From the NCBI GenBank assembly GCA_950022295.1, contig OX465598.1:340579324-340643323 (forward strand): a DNA stretch of 64,000 bases, read 5' to 3'. Source of the DNA: Bromus sterilis. Taxonomy: Eukaryota > Streptophyta > Magnoliopsida > Poales > Poaceae. Below, one piece after another: positions 47,559-57,201 of this stretch. Made by a program: the position numbers and the translations under genes. Position 1 is the stretch's first letter, and each line of letters opens with the position of its first letter. The notes beneath the pieces are model-generated. The model saw only the letters and a program-made list of their open reading frames with translations. It was not told the DNA's origin and did no database searches.

Positions 47559-48632
47559 CTATGGGGTTATGCGGCTGGAATTAGCCATGAACTCATCAAA
47601 CTGAATTTCATTGAAGGACCATCCGTTCCTGCGAGTGTTATCAAACAAAAGTGGTGCGGGTAGACGGATCTCACGAGTAAGGGTCCTTTCAAACCTCAAA
47701 ATATAATTAAGGTTACCAAACTGGGAAGTCATGGTAACAAAATTATGCCTCTTCATAGCCGCAAGATCGAGACTCGCGTATGAAAAGGGAACATCATCAG
47801 GATGCGGGGTGCGCTCAAGAGACTCAAGGATAAGTGTGGCGTAAATGCCACCATATAAATCGCCTTTGTTACTGTTCGTAACAAGACGCCGAGCAATCAA
47901 GGCACCCACATTATACTCATTCTTACCAGAGAGGGAGTTCGCATAAATAGCGAAATCTGGTGCAGAGCCATTGCTCGTGTTGTCATGAGCTAACACCCTT
48001 CTAGCAATAAAACAAGCAAAATACCTGAGGTGTGGAAACAAGATGCTGGAAATCTTCGTGCGCCGAATGTCGGTCTCCTCCTGGCAGCAAAGGGAGTTGA
48101 AGAGGGTCCTCAACCCGGAAGGCTGCATGGTCATCTTGGCTGTCTGACCAATGTTCGGCACACCTATTATATCACAAAACTGTGCCAAAGACATGGTTAT
48201 GAGATCACTATAAAGTTTGAACTCAACGGTTCCAGCATCATGGTTATAACAAAATCTGTTAACAAAACAGGAGGTAAGCTTTTTGTATTGTACCACACGA
48301 TATAAAGCTAGCCGTGTCAAACCTGCATTGGCACAAAGGCCATAAAATTCCTCCTTAATTCCGGCAGCTGTAAGAAAATCATCGCACGGATACATCATTG
48401 CGCATGCTGGATTTGTGTCTTCCAACAACTCAAGGGGCACATGATCTTCATTGTATCTCACCCTAACTGGTGATGGCGAAGCTGCGGCTCTAGTAACTCG
48501 ATCGGAGCGCTCGGGCTTCTTATTCCCAAGCCACCCCTTTGCTTTTCCAAAGAAACTAATTTCTGAAATTTTTGACAATTCACAAAAACAAGGGTTTAAA
48601 CAAAGTGAGTTGAGGCAAACTACTCTACTCAC
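47559..48632 (-). CDS. Athila ORF-1-like protein of element D
   Basis: An intact 357-codon frame in the 3' half of D, separate from gag-protease. It is rich in Arg and hydrophobics, with segments RYFACFIARRVLAHD, NVGALIARRLVTNS, KGDLYGGIYATLILESLE and FGNLNYILRFERTL. This layout resembles the Athila ORF-1 family of plant retroelements, whose function is unsettled (capsid-related or envelope-position gene). The assignment is by general resemblance, not a computed alignment. The sequence before about 48570 on the minus strand looks like an intron end (TTTCAG before EISFFGKAKGWLG), so the true start may be an upstream spliced exon. It is the only D gene without a visible break. Confidence 0.5.
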   Translation of the reverse strand: MSRVVCLNSLCLNPCFCELSKISEISFFGKAKGWLGNKKPERSDRVTRAAASPSPVRVRYNEDHVPLELLEDTNPACAMMYPCDDFLTAAGIKEEFYGLCANAGLTRLALYRVVQYKKLTSCFVNRFCYNHDAGTVEFKLYSDLITMSLAQFCDIIGVPNIGQTAKMTMQPSGLRTLFNSLCCQEETDIRRTKISSILFPHLRYFACFIARRVLAHDNTSNGSAPDFAIYANSLSGKNEYNVGALIARRLVTNSNKGDLYGGIYATLILESLERTPHPDDVPFSYASLDLAAMKRHNFVTMTSQFGNLNYILRFERTLTREIRLPAPLLFDNTRRNGWSFNEIQFDEFMANSSRITP

Positions 48633-49277
48633 TTACCTAAGGCATAAACTTGCATCAAAACTACTAAATACTCACAAATGAAGCCACCAATCAAAAATAT
48701 AATTGGAGGGGTGAAGGAGTTACATACCAGGGAGTATTTTCCCAAAATCTCAGCTCAAATGATGGGTCGTAGAGAGAGATCGAAATTCTGGACGGAGAGC
48801 AGCAAGAACACAAGAACAAAGTGCAAAACTCGTGTTTTTGGAGAGAGAGGAAGGAGGAGGAAGAAGACTTACCTGGCTGGCTGGCCTGTGGGCCCCAGGC
48901 GCCCTGTGGGCGCTACCAGGGGCCAGGCCGCGCCAGCTGGCCGCCCCCCTGGTCAGCCCAGGTACCTCTAGATCACTCCCGGCATGGAAATTTTCAATAT
49001 ATTTTTTATGGAATTTTTCTGACAACTCCACTGTTGAATTTTTTTTGAAGTTCAAAAAGATGTGAAACTTTCTGAAAACTTGAAGCAGTGATTAGAGTTG
49101 TGAAGTTTCAAAAACATATAGACTTGGTACATCAAGGAGAAATAAAGCTAAGGCAAATGAAAACATAACCAGCTGCACCTTTTACCTATATAAAACATGC
49201 TTACTAGCAAGGTTGATCAAGTCTTACCAACAAACCGGCGATATATAGAGCAAAAAGTCTCACCTGTCATGAAGTGA
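48633..49277 (-). other. Spacer between protease and ORF-1 of element D
   Basis: Where an autonomous element would carry reverse transcriptase, RNase H and integrase (about 3 kb), only 645 bp are present, including a GC-rich patch (48860-48965). No polymerase motif is visible on either strand. Confidence 0.65.
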
Positions 49278-51933
49278 TCATTGCACCTTTACTTTAATGG
49301 ACATTGTCCCCACCATGATGGTTTTGTATTTGTGGTGCACATGTAGAGGACAATCCCATTCTCCAATCTTCACGGTCTCGATATTCTCTATAGAGTTGAG
49401 GCCATGCCTCTTGTCAATTTTCTTTGGAAAATACACCGTGTGTTCTTTGTCATTCACATTGAAAGTAACCTTTCCTTTATTGCAATCAATAATAGCACCT
49501 GCGGTGTTAAGAAAAGGTCTACCAAGAATAATAGACATGCTCCCATCCTCGGGCATGTCAAGCACAACAAAATCAGTAAGGATTAAACAATTAGCAACTT
49601 CAACGGGAACATCCTCACAAATACCAATAGGAACAGCTGCTGACTTGTCAGCCATCTGAAGAGATATATCTGTAGGGATTAGTTTTTTCAAACATAATCT
49701 CTTGTAAAGATAACAAGGCATAACACTCACTCCTGCTCCAAGATCACATAAAGCAGTCCTGACATAATTATTCTTTATGGAACAAGGAATGGTGGGTATA
49801 CCTGGATCGCCAAGCTTCTCAGGAATCTTGCCACTAAAAGAGTAGTTAGCAAGCATAGTAGATATTGCTTCATTAGGAACTTTTATTTTATTAGTAACAA
49901 TATCTTTCATATATCTCGAATAAGGAGGTAACTTAATAGCATCAGTCAAAGGAATTTGAAGAAAAAGAGATTTCATCCACTCACAAAACTTATTGTAATG
50001 CTCTTCTTCTTTAGTTTTGAGAGACTTACCTGGAAAGGGCATGGGTTTCTGTACCCATGGTTCTCGTTCCTTCCCATGTTTTCTTGCAATAAAATCTTCT
50101 CTAGTGTATTTCTTGCGTTTGTCGGGTGCTTCTTCTTCTCGAGCCTTGGGTGGATCATTCTTTTCACCATCCTTTTCAGGCTCAGCACCATCTTCAGTCT
50201 CAGCATCGAAAGTAGATATACTATTTGGATCATTGGAATTGTCAGCTTCTTTGTGCTTCTTCTTCTTCGGAGAGCTAACAATTTCTTCTTCCTGTATTTG
50301 AGAATCTTGCTCGATCCTCTTAGGATGCCCCTCCGGATAGAGAGGATCTTGAGTGCTAGTTCCCCCTCGGGTTTTAATCCCGAAGGCCTGTATATCCTGT
50401 TTGGCATTATTAGCAAGCAAATCTTTTTGCACATTAGAAATTTGATCAAGCTGAGTTTGAACCATATGAAAATGCTTCACAAGACATTTAACATCATTGA
50501 TTGTTCTACCTAGAACATCAAGCAAACTTTTGATAGAAAGGGAATTATCATGCAACTGACTTTGTATCCTCTCATTAAAGTGATCTTGCTTCATAACAAA
50601 ATTATCAAGCTCATCTAAACATTGATCAGGAGGCTTACCATGAGGAATGTCACTTGCATTGAAATCTAAAAGGGAGTGTACCTCTACCATAGGAGGATGA
50701 GTGGTAGGCTCACACAACTTCTCAATGGGGGGGTAGATTCTTCACGTCTTTAGTTTTAATACCCTTCTCTTTAATAGACTTCTTAGCTTCTTGCATATCT
50801 TCGGGGCTTAGGACAAGCATGCCCCTTTTCTTTGGTGGTGGAGGTGGTTCAGGGACGGATCAATCTTCATGGTTCTTGGCAATCTTGCCCATCAATTCTT
50901 CTGCATCGTCCGGTGTTCTTTTCCTGAAAACACAACCAACACAACTATCCAAATAGGATCTAGATTCATCAGTTAGACCAGCATAAAATATATCAATCAA
51001 TTCATTCTTAGGAACTCCATGTCCCGGTCTAGCCTGGATCAGACTGCAATACCTCCCCCAAGCTTTAGGGAGGTTCTCATCCTGCAACTGTTTAAAGTTA
51101 TAATTTTTTTGTAAAGCAGCATGTTGCATATGAGCAGGAAAATACTTATCAACAAAAGAGGGAGCTAAGTCTTGATGACTCCTAATGGAACCACATGGTA
51201 GTGTATCACACCATGCTTTATCACCTTCCTTTAAAAAAAAGGAAAAAGCTTAGTAACATAGAAGTTTCGTATCTTCTCATCTGTAGTAAACAAACCACCT
51301 AACTTAGTGAGTTTGGTTAGGTGTGCAATAGCATCATCATTTTCTCTGCCATAAAAGGGGTCAGATTCAACCATAGATATAAGTGAAAGATCAACAGAGA
51401 AACTATAATCAGGATCATTGATGCATATAGGAGACATAGAAAATTTAGGATCAGGAACGGTCTTGTTCATCAGAGAGTGTTTTTCGAGAAGCTTCTTAAT
51501 AGCATCAGGGCCAGAGTCGTTAAACTCTGTCAGCTCCCTGCATAAATCATCATCAAGTATAATATAATCATCATCAAGGAGTCTCTCCTTGAGTTTACTC
51601 AAATTGGGATAAGTGTAAGTTCCATCAAAAGGATAGCAAGTATCAGGAATTTCAATTCTAGATTTTTTTTGTAGCAGCGATCTGTTTCTCAAGAGCGTGA
51701 CTAAGTGAACCAATATCATCAAGAGTAGTACAAGCATCATCAAAAGTATCGGACATAGTCACAGATTCAGTAGAGGCATCATGTGGTGGAGGTGAAGCAA
51801 ACTTACTCATAACTGAAGGTGAATCAAGTGTAGCACTAGTATTCAGAACAATACCTTTTCTTGTACGGGATGGTAAGATCGGGACCTTGGGGTTACCCAT
51901 AGCGGATAAATTGCAGTAGGTAAAATACTTCAA
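49278..51933 (-). pseudogene. Gag-protease of element D, broken by three homopolymer frameshifts and one stop
   Basis: The gag start is near MGNPKVPILPSRTRKG (51900). The frame changes in an A8 run (51670-51663), again in a T8 run (51240-51233) after KLFPFF, meets TGA (50862-50860) after KIAKNHED, and changes a third time in a C7 run (50733-50727). Between these, the Gag core is visible (DPFYGRENDDAIAHLTKL; LQDENLPKAWGRYCSLIQ; LIDIFYAGL). A long Lys/Glu/Pro-rich linker follows, then a retropepsin with CDLGAGVSVMP and MSIILGRPFLNTAGAIID. Stop at 49278. All three frame changes are in runs of seven or eight identical bases, so some could be sequencing errors. Without repair of the frame no full protein is made. 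Confidence 0.75.
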
Positions 51934-51957
51934 GTAGACTTGTGAATAAATCTATGC

Positions 51958-51975
51958 TCCCCGGCAACGGCGCCA
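51958..51975 (-). other. Primer-binding site of element D
   Basis: The minus strand reads TGGCGCCGTTGCCGGGGA, eleven bases inside the 5' LTR end at 51987. Identical to the sites of B and C. Confidence 0.9.
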
Positions 51976-51986
51976 GAAAACAGGCT

Positions 51987-53347
51987 TGATAACCCACAAC
52001 TGCAGGGGATCGAGATAGTCTTCGCAGGTAAGAATAACCCAATTTATTGATTCGACTCAAGGGGAGCCAAAGAATATCCACAAGCTTTAACAGTGGATTT
52101 GTCAATTCCACCGCACCTGAGATACACTTACTTGCAACAAGATATTAATAGCAACTGCGATATGGAAGTGATGATAGCAACGGTAATAGTGGAACAACGA
52201 AAGTAAACAACTAGTAACCAGCAGAATTAAAAACACTGTAGGCTAGGGAGATGGATGGTTGGCGCTGCATGGATAAGACTCATCATGTATTTAACTTGGG
52301 GCAAGGCACACAGAAAAGCAATGATCATCTAGGCATAAATCAAACATCAGGCATGTATCCCATAGGTAGTTGTACGTGCTTGCAACAAGAACTTGCACAA
52401 CATCTTTTGTCCTACCATCCCGCTACAAACGGGGCCAAAAGGAACTTATGGAGATTAAGGTGCTCCTATCAAAGAGCACCGGAACAAAGCATTAACAATC
52501 AATGGATACATGGAATCCTTAAATTATAGTCCATCGCCTTTGGTGTCCCAAGCTGTCACCTTTGGGATCGCCGGTTTCGGACTATAACAGGTGCAAACAA
52601 CTCATAGATAGGATCAAGAACACAAATATATTCATGAAAACACAAAGGGTTCAGATATGAAATCATGGCACTCGGGCCCAAAGTGACAAGCATTAAGAGC
52701 AACAATTTGAAGAAAAGATGATAAACACCAATCTAGATGATAGGCAACATGCCCCCAACAATCTGATAAAATATTACATGATCTAACTCATCCAATCCCT
52801 ACCATCCCCTTTGCCTACAGCAGGGAATTACTCACACATGGATGGAGAAGTCATGGAGGGAGGATGGAGTGGTGATGATGATGACGATGGCGATGATCTT
52901 CCCTCACCGGAGGCCAAAACAGCCTCCAGATTAGCCCTCCCGGAGAAGAACAGAGGGTGGCGGCGGCTCCGCGACGTGGATTGGAAAAAGGACTTATGTT
53001 TCGGGGTTTCTCCGTCACAGGAATAAATAGGAGTCCTGGTAGGGCACCAGAGGAGGGGGGAGGCGGCCAGAGGGCGCGGCCCCACCCCTGGCCGCGCCAT
53101 CAGGGCGCCTGGGGCCCTCTGGCCCCCTTCTGGCTCCGGACTCCTTCGGGTGCGTGGATTTTCTGGTATTTTTCTGGGAATTTTCTGAGATGTCCAAAAA
53201 TCCATTTTCCTGCACACAATAAAACCATACAGACAGCTCTACTGAAAACAGCATTAGTCCGGGTTAGTTTCGTCCAAATCATGCAAGAATGAGGGAAAAA
53301 ACAATAGCAAAAGTGTTTGGAAAAGTAGATACGTTTGAGACGTATCA
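51987..53347 (-). repeat. 5' LTR of element D
   Basis: 1361 bp, TGATAACCC at the left and GACGTATCA at the right. Minus-strand TATA-like TATTTATT at 53029-53022. The minus-strand start TGATACGTCTCAAACGTATC shares the terminal hairpin of B and C, but the rest of the LTR is unrelated to theirs. Confidence 0.9.
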
Positions 53348-53479
53348 ATGCACGGCGACGAAGGCGGGGCCGCGGAGGCGCGGCCACGACGGCGGGGAGG
53401 CCGAGTTCGAGAGGGCCGGAGAGAAGTGTGGCAGAGAGAGAGCGGGGAATAAAGAAGAAACCGCGCGCCCGACGGTTTA

Positions 53480-53580
53480 AGAGAAAACTAGCAGTAGCAG
53501 TAGCGGGCCCCCTGGTAGGGCGCGCTACTGTTATTTAGCAGTAGTGGGTCCACTGGCAGGGCACGCTACTGATATTTCTG
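53480..53580. repeat. Internal cluster of CACTA subterminal-type motifs
   Basis: AGCAGTAGCGGGCC, GGGCGCGCTACTG, AGCAGTAGTGGG and GGGCACGCTACTGATA form two short inverted pairs. They resemble the terminal arrays (6138-6345, 56380-56710) but lie between TNP2 and the second gene, about 3 kb from the nearest end. Confidence 0.65.
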
Positions 53581-53827
53581 GCATTTTTTTCTTTATCTTG
53601 TTAATTTCCTTTTTATATAATTTATATAATGTATATTTAACAACGGCAATATATATGTACTCCATGTATTACAACACATATATATTAATTTGACTGATCG
53701 ATAACGGTTAAAGTGCGAGTACACAAAGTAGATACATATATATATTACAACACACATTTAGTTTCTCAGCGTCGAGGATGTTTCTTAGTGATTAGCTTCT
53801 TTCCTTTCTTGTTCATTTCAGAATAAT

Positions 53828-55750
53828 TTAGGCCTCGTTGTGACTTTTCCTTTTCCACGGAGTACGATCTTTCATAGGTAATGTAGTCTTCATTCTTCTT
53901 TTGACATATGTTTCATCGTCATCGTCATCTTCCCTCATCGGGTTGCCGTACTGGTCGTAGTCTTCTATGTTGGCGATTCCATCCATTCCGACGATTTTTC
54001 TTTTGCCTCTCCTAACGACAACACGACTGGGATTTCTCGGGTCGATTATGTAGAAACATTGTATTACGTGCTCAGCGTGTACCCATGGCTCATTTTTGGC
54101 GATGACGTTCACGGTAACGCTCTTGGCGTCGGCTATAGAAATAGTAGTGAAATACCTGTTTTCTCTTTCGACATTCTTAGCCCATCTGACATGGAACATC
54201 GTCGCATTGTGTAGTCCAGAGTAGTTAAGCTCCCAGATCTCTTCGACCCTTCCGTAGAATCTTTCAGTTGAGCCGTTGTCGTCAGTCATGCATTCTATCG
54301 TCACCCCCGAGTTCTGGAAATCACTTTTCATATCTCTGGCCTCCGTTAGCTGCAGAGACGTTGTATCATCCATTAACCTCGTGCATCCGCAATATCCATG
54401 GCACACCTGGCCTGATACATATCCGTAACCGAGATAGTCGTGCACCGTTGTCAGTACCGCGACTTTCATATAGAAATATTCTTTTCCGAAAGCGTCCCAT
54501 GTCTTGACTGGTGATTTCCATAACATTTATAGATCCTCTTTCAATAGCTCGAGATATAGATTAATATTATTTCCCGACTGTTTCGCCCCTTGAATAAGAA
54601 TGCTCATGTGTATGTACTTTGTCTTCATGCACTTCCACGGGGGAATGTTGTACATCCATACAAACACGGGCCATGTGCTGTGGTTGGTGTTCTGGTTGCC
54701 AAACGGATTCATGCCATCTGAACTCACGCCAAGCATGACATTCCTTGGATCAAGATGAAATCCATATTCGGCGTTCAACGCTCTCCACTGGCTTCCATCC
54801 ACAGGGTGTCTCATCTTCGGATCATCTCCATCATCGGGCACCTTGCTGACCGCGTGCCACCGTGTTAGCTTTGATTCCTTAGGATCTACGAAATAACGCT
54901 GCAGATGAGGAGCAATCGGAAAGTACCATACAACTTTCTGAGGAGATTTCTTTCCGGCCTTCTTGTATCTATCAGCATTGCACACCAGACAACTGGTTTT
55001 TTCTGCGTTCTTGTTCCGATAAATGATACAATCGTTGATGCATGCATGGTATCTAATGTGTGGAAGATCAAGAGGGCACACAATCTTCTTCGCCTCATCG
55101 ACACTAGTAGGAAAAAGGTTCCCCGGGCGAAGAACCGTCTTGCTTAGATACTTGATATGATCATCGAGGCTTTTGTCGCCCCATTTGCTTTTAGCCTTCG
55201 TCTTTAGAATTTCGAGCGTGAAACTCAAGAGGGTCACCTCAGGGGCGCAACCATCATACAATGGAGTCTTCGAGTCTACCTCCAGTTGCTCCAACTTGGC
55301 CTCCTCTCTAGAAGCAGCTCTGTCGCTAGTCGTCTTCTTGTGAAGCAGGTCTCGAACATGAGGGTCCCACATGATTGAATTTAGTAGCGACGAAGGATCC
55401 GTCATGTCCGCATCTTCTCCGTCATGTTCGGCTTGATCTTCTCCGTCGTTATAATTTCCAGCGCCCTCTTCGTCTTCGGATCCATCAATCATCTCTTCAT
55501 CCACTGCCATGGGGTTATTGGTTGCACCGTCGATATCGTCATCATCATCTTCAGTTATCCATCGAGTATAGCCATCCATGAAACCATATCTAAGCAGGTG
55601 CGCCTTCAAACGTCCACCCTTAAAGGGGTCCAGCCAGACGCCTTCTTTGCATTTTTTACACGGACATAAAATCTCCTTTTTGTTTTTTTCATTCATGTCG
55701 TCCACCGCGGATCGCAAGTATCTATTCACCATCCTTCCACATACCTTCAT
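53828..55750 (-). pseudogene. TNP2-type CACTA transposase, with a premature stop and internal deletion
   Basis: From the ATG at 55750, residues 1-70 match the transposase-associated N-terminal domain (CPCKKC; DPFKGGRLKAHLLRYGFMDGYTRW). A D/E-rich linker and a TNP2 core follow, with CLVCNADRYKK, HPVDGSQWRALN and GVSSDGMNPFGNQNTNHSTW, where the first catalytic Asp of this family is expected. An in-frame TAA (54529-54527) interrupts LLKEDL/MLWKSPVKTWD. The same frame continues with VAVLTTVHDYLGYGYVSG and MDDTTSLQL. It then passes within about 20 residues to the C-terminal region (STERFYGRVEEIWELNYSG...VRWAKN), which normally lies hundreds of residues later. At about 640 codons it lacks much of the catalytic core. 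Not a functional transposase. Confidence 0.8.
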
Positions 55751-55821
55751 GGTCGCCTGCGAGTTATATAAACAAAAGATTATAACGACACATGCATATG
55801 CATATCAAAGTCATACAAATT

Positions 55822-55910
55822 CGGCATGACCTTTCCTAAAAATAGGACATATAGAGTTTGCCCGAAATTCGCCGAAACGAAAATAAATCGACATTTCGGC
55901 AAAACATAGA
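55822..55910 (-). promoter_or_regulatory. Repeated upstream unit of the TNP2 gene
   Basis: TCGGCATGACCTTTCCTAAA to CGGCAAAACATAGA corresponds to 35202-35288 in the same orientation and similar distance upstream of a gene start. Both copies include AAAA(A/G)(A/T)GGACATAT and ATAAATC(A/G)ACATT. Confidence 0.6.
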
Positions 55911-55996
55911 CAAACTCTCATATCACACACCCATACACACACAAATATTTTCATTCATGCAAAACACAATTTTTTACTCACATCTCATGCATTCAC

Positions 55997-56016
55997 CTAG
56001 CTAGCTAGCTAGCTAG
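55997..56016. repeat. (CTAG)n microsatellite
   Basis: Five tandem CTAG units in the 5' region of the CACTA, upstream of TNP2. Confidence 0.9.
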
Positions 56017-56225
56017 TATTTAATGTATGTACCTTTTTGTTAAAATATCACACTTGGGAGAAGCTTGCACTAGCTAGTGAGGTGAAGGAGACAAATGTGA
56101 GAAAGAGAGATAGCTAGATGCATTTATGGTGGGAAGCAAGTGAGATGAGGATGAGATCGAGAGATGTGCATATGCATGGTGGTGGCCGGATCGAGGAGGA
56201 GCAAAGAAGGAAAGAGAGAGATATT

Positions 56226-56285
56226 GCATTAATGGAGATGGTGTGGTGCATTAATGGAGATGGTGTAATGCATTAATGGAGATGG
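56226..56285. repeat. Three 22-bp tandem repeats
   Basis: GCATTAATGGAGATGG recurs at 56226, 56248 and 56270, separated by TGTGGT or TGTAAT. No function is evident. The surrounding 55911-56380 holds no gene and a G9 run near 56338-56347. Confidence 0.85.
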
Positions 56286-56379
56286 ACAAGAGGTAGGAGA
56301 AGGAATGAGGAAGAAGGAAGTGAGGGAGAGAGAGGAGGGGGGGGGGGTTGGTGAAAAGGTGGTTGCTGCGCCTTACCAG

Positions 56380-56710
56380 CAGCGCCTGCTATTGTATTAG
56401 TAGTAGCGCCCCTCCCGTAAACGCGTTGCCGTTATTTGCGGGCCTCTGGGCTAAGTTGGGTCCACTTTAGCAACAGCGGGCGGGACGGCAGGGCGCTACT
56501 GATAAGGTGATAGTAGTAGCGGGCTCTGCAGGGAGGCGCTACTACTATCACTTGTCAGCTTTGGTGGGGACCACCTTTACCAGTAGCGGTTCCGCGGCGG
56601 GGGCGCTACTGCTAAAGGAATAGCAGCAGCAGTCTGCCAGGGGAGGCGCTACTGCTAATTATCAGTAGAGCCCCTCTTTAGAGGGCGCTACTGTTAGGCC
56701 TCTACCTATA
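56380..56710. repeat. CACTA right subterminal repeats
   Basis: At least eight copies of GTAGCGCC/GGCGCTACTG-type motifs in alternating orientation, matching the left array at 6138-6345. The spacing allows short hairpins, for example AGTAGTAGCGGG with GGCGCTACTACT around 56510-56550. Confidence 0.8.
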
Positions 56711-56728
56711 AGCTTTTTCCTAGTAGTG
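56711..56728 (-). repeat. CACTA right terminal inverted repeat
   Basis: AGCTTTTTCCTAGTAGTG is the inverted match of 6120-6137 and is followed by the duplicated CTA. Confidence 0.9.
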
Positions 56729-56731
56729 CTA

Positions 56732-57201
56732 TTTGCATACTCATCAACCATCTATTTCGGAATACCCAAAGTGCACCGTTATGGCCAGCATATTTCAGTC
56801 AGGCGGTGGGATACAAATCAAAGTCTCCTCATAGATGAAAATTACGTATGATCATTACGGTCAAAGGATCTGGTCACTACGTTATAGTTATCGCAATGTC
56901 GAACTATGTGACTTGATCACATCGCAACACTTCTGGTGGGTGTATGTCCATAATATCATTATCCCAATGATACGAATCCATTGCTAACAGACTTATTTGT
57001 CTCGTGATCAGGAAACCTTGACCATCAATCGCCCAATGGACTAGTATACTAGAGTTAACTAGGGACCTGGTTGTTTGTATACCACACATGTATTAAGGTT
57101 TCCGCTTAATACAGTTATAGCATAGTATAAAACGTATTATGAACTAATGGAATATGCTCAATAAAACATATTTTATCTGCCTCTAGGGCACATTCCCAAC
57201 A
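56732..57201 (-). mobile_element. 5' portion of the 5' LTR of element F1
   Basis: Continuation of 4835-6119 across the CACTA. On the minus strand the terminus is TGTTGGGAATGTGCCCTAGA at 57201, similar to BARE/Angela copia LTR starts. Outside it, TAAAC (57202-57206) would be the target duplication; the partner copy should be left of the window. Confidence 0.8.

Larger units (their letters stand above)
35759..53347 (-). mobile_element. Athila-like non-autonomous LTR retrotransposon D, minus strand, split by element C
   Basis: On the plus strand both LTRs start TGATAACCCACAACTGCAGG (35759, 51987). The right one ends at GACGTATCA (53347); the left is interrupted at 37117 and completed by 45489-45500. 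The Asp-tRNA-type primer site is at 51975-51958, the polypurine tract at 45514-45501. The interior encodes gag and protease (51933-49278) and an Athila ORF-1-like protein (48632-47559), with no reverse transcriptase or integrase. The flanks AGGTG (35754-35758) and ATGCA (53348-53352) do not match, so no clean target duplication is visible. Confidence 0.85.
6120..56728 (-). mobile_element. CACTA (En/Spm) DNA transposon, nested to 50.6 kb
   Basis: The left end reads CACTACTAGGAGAAAGCC. The reverse complement of the right end reads CACTACTAGGAAAAAGCT, giving an 18-bp terminal inverted repeat with two mismatches. It is flanked by the 3-bp duplication CTA (6117-6119 and 56729-56731), the length typical of CACTA elements. 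Removing the three nested retroelements (7512-24365, 26633-34007, 35759-53347) leaves about 8.8 kb, a normal autonomous CACTA size. Its genes run on the minus strand: TNP2 transposase (55750-53828), a second En/Spm gene with Ulp1-like domain (35067 to about 7140 in pieces), then a small viroplasmin-like ORF (6879-6625). All but the last are broken, so this copy is not autonomous. Confidence 0.93.

Noticed and set aside
49956..50513. 185-codon plus-strand frame rich in Phe and Leu
   Set aside because: It is the complement of the Lys/Glu-rich linker of the element D gag-protease.
56226..56285. CRISPR-like or regulatory array
   Set aside because: Only three 22-bp units without unique spacers; an ordinary minisatellite in a plant transposon.
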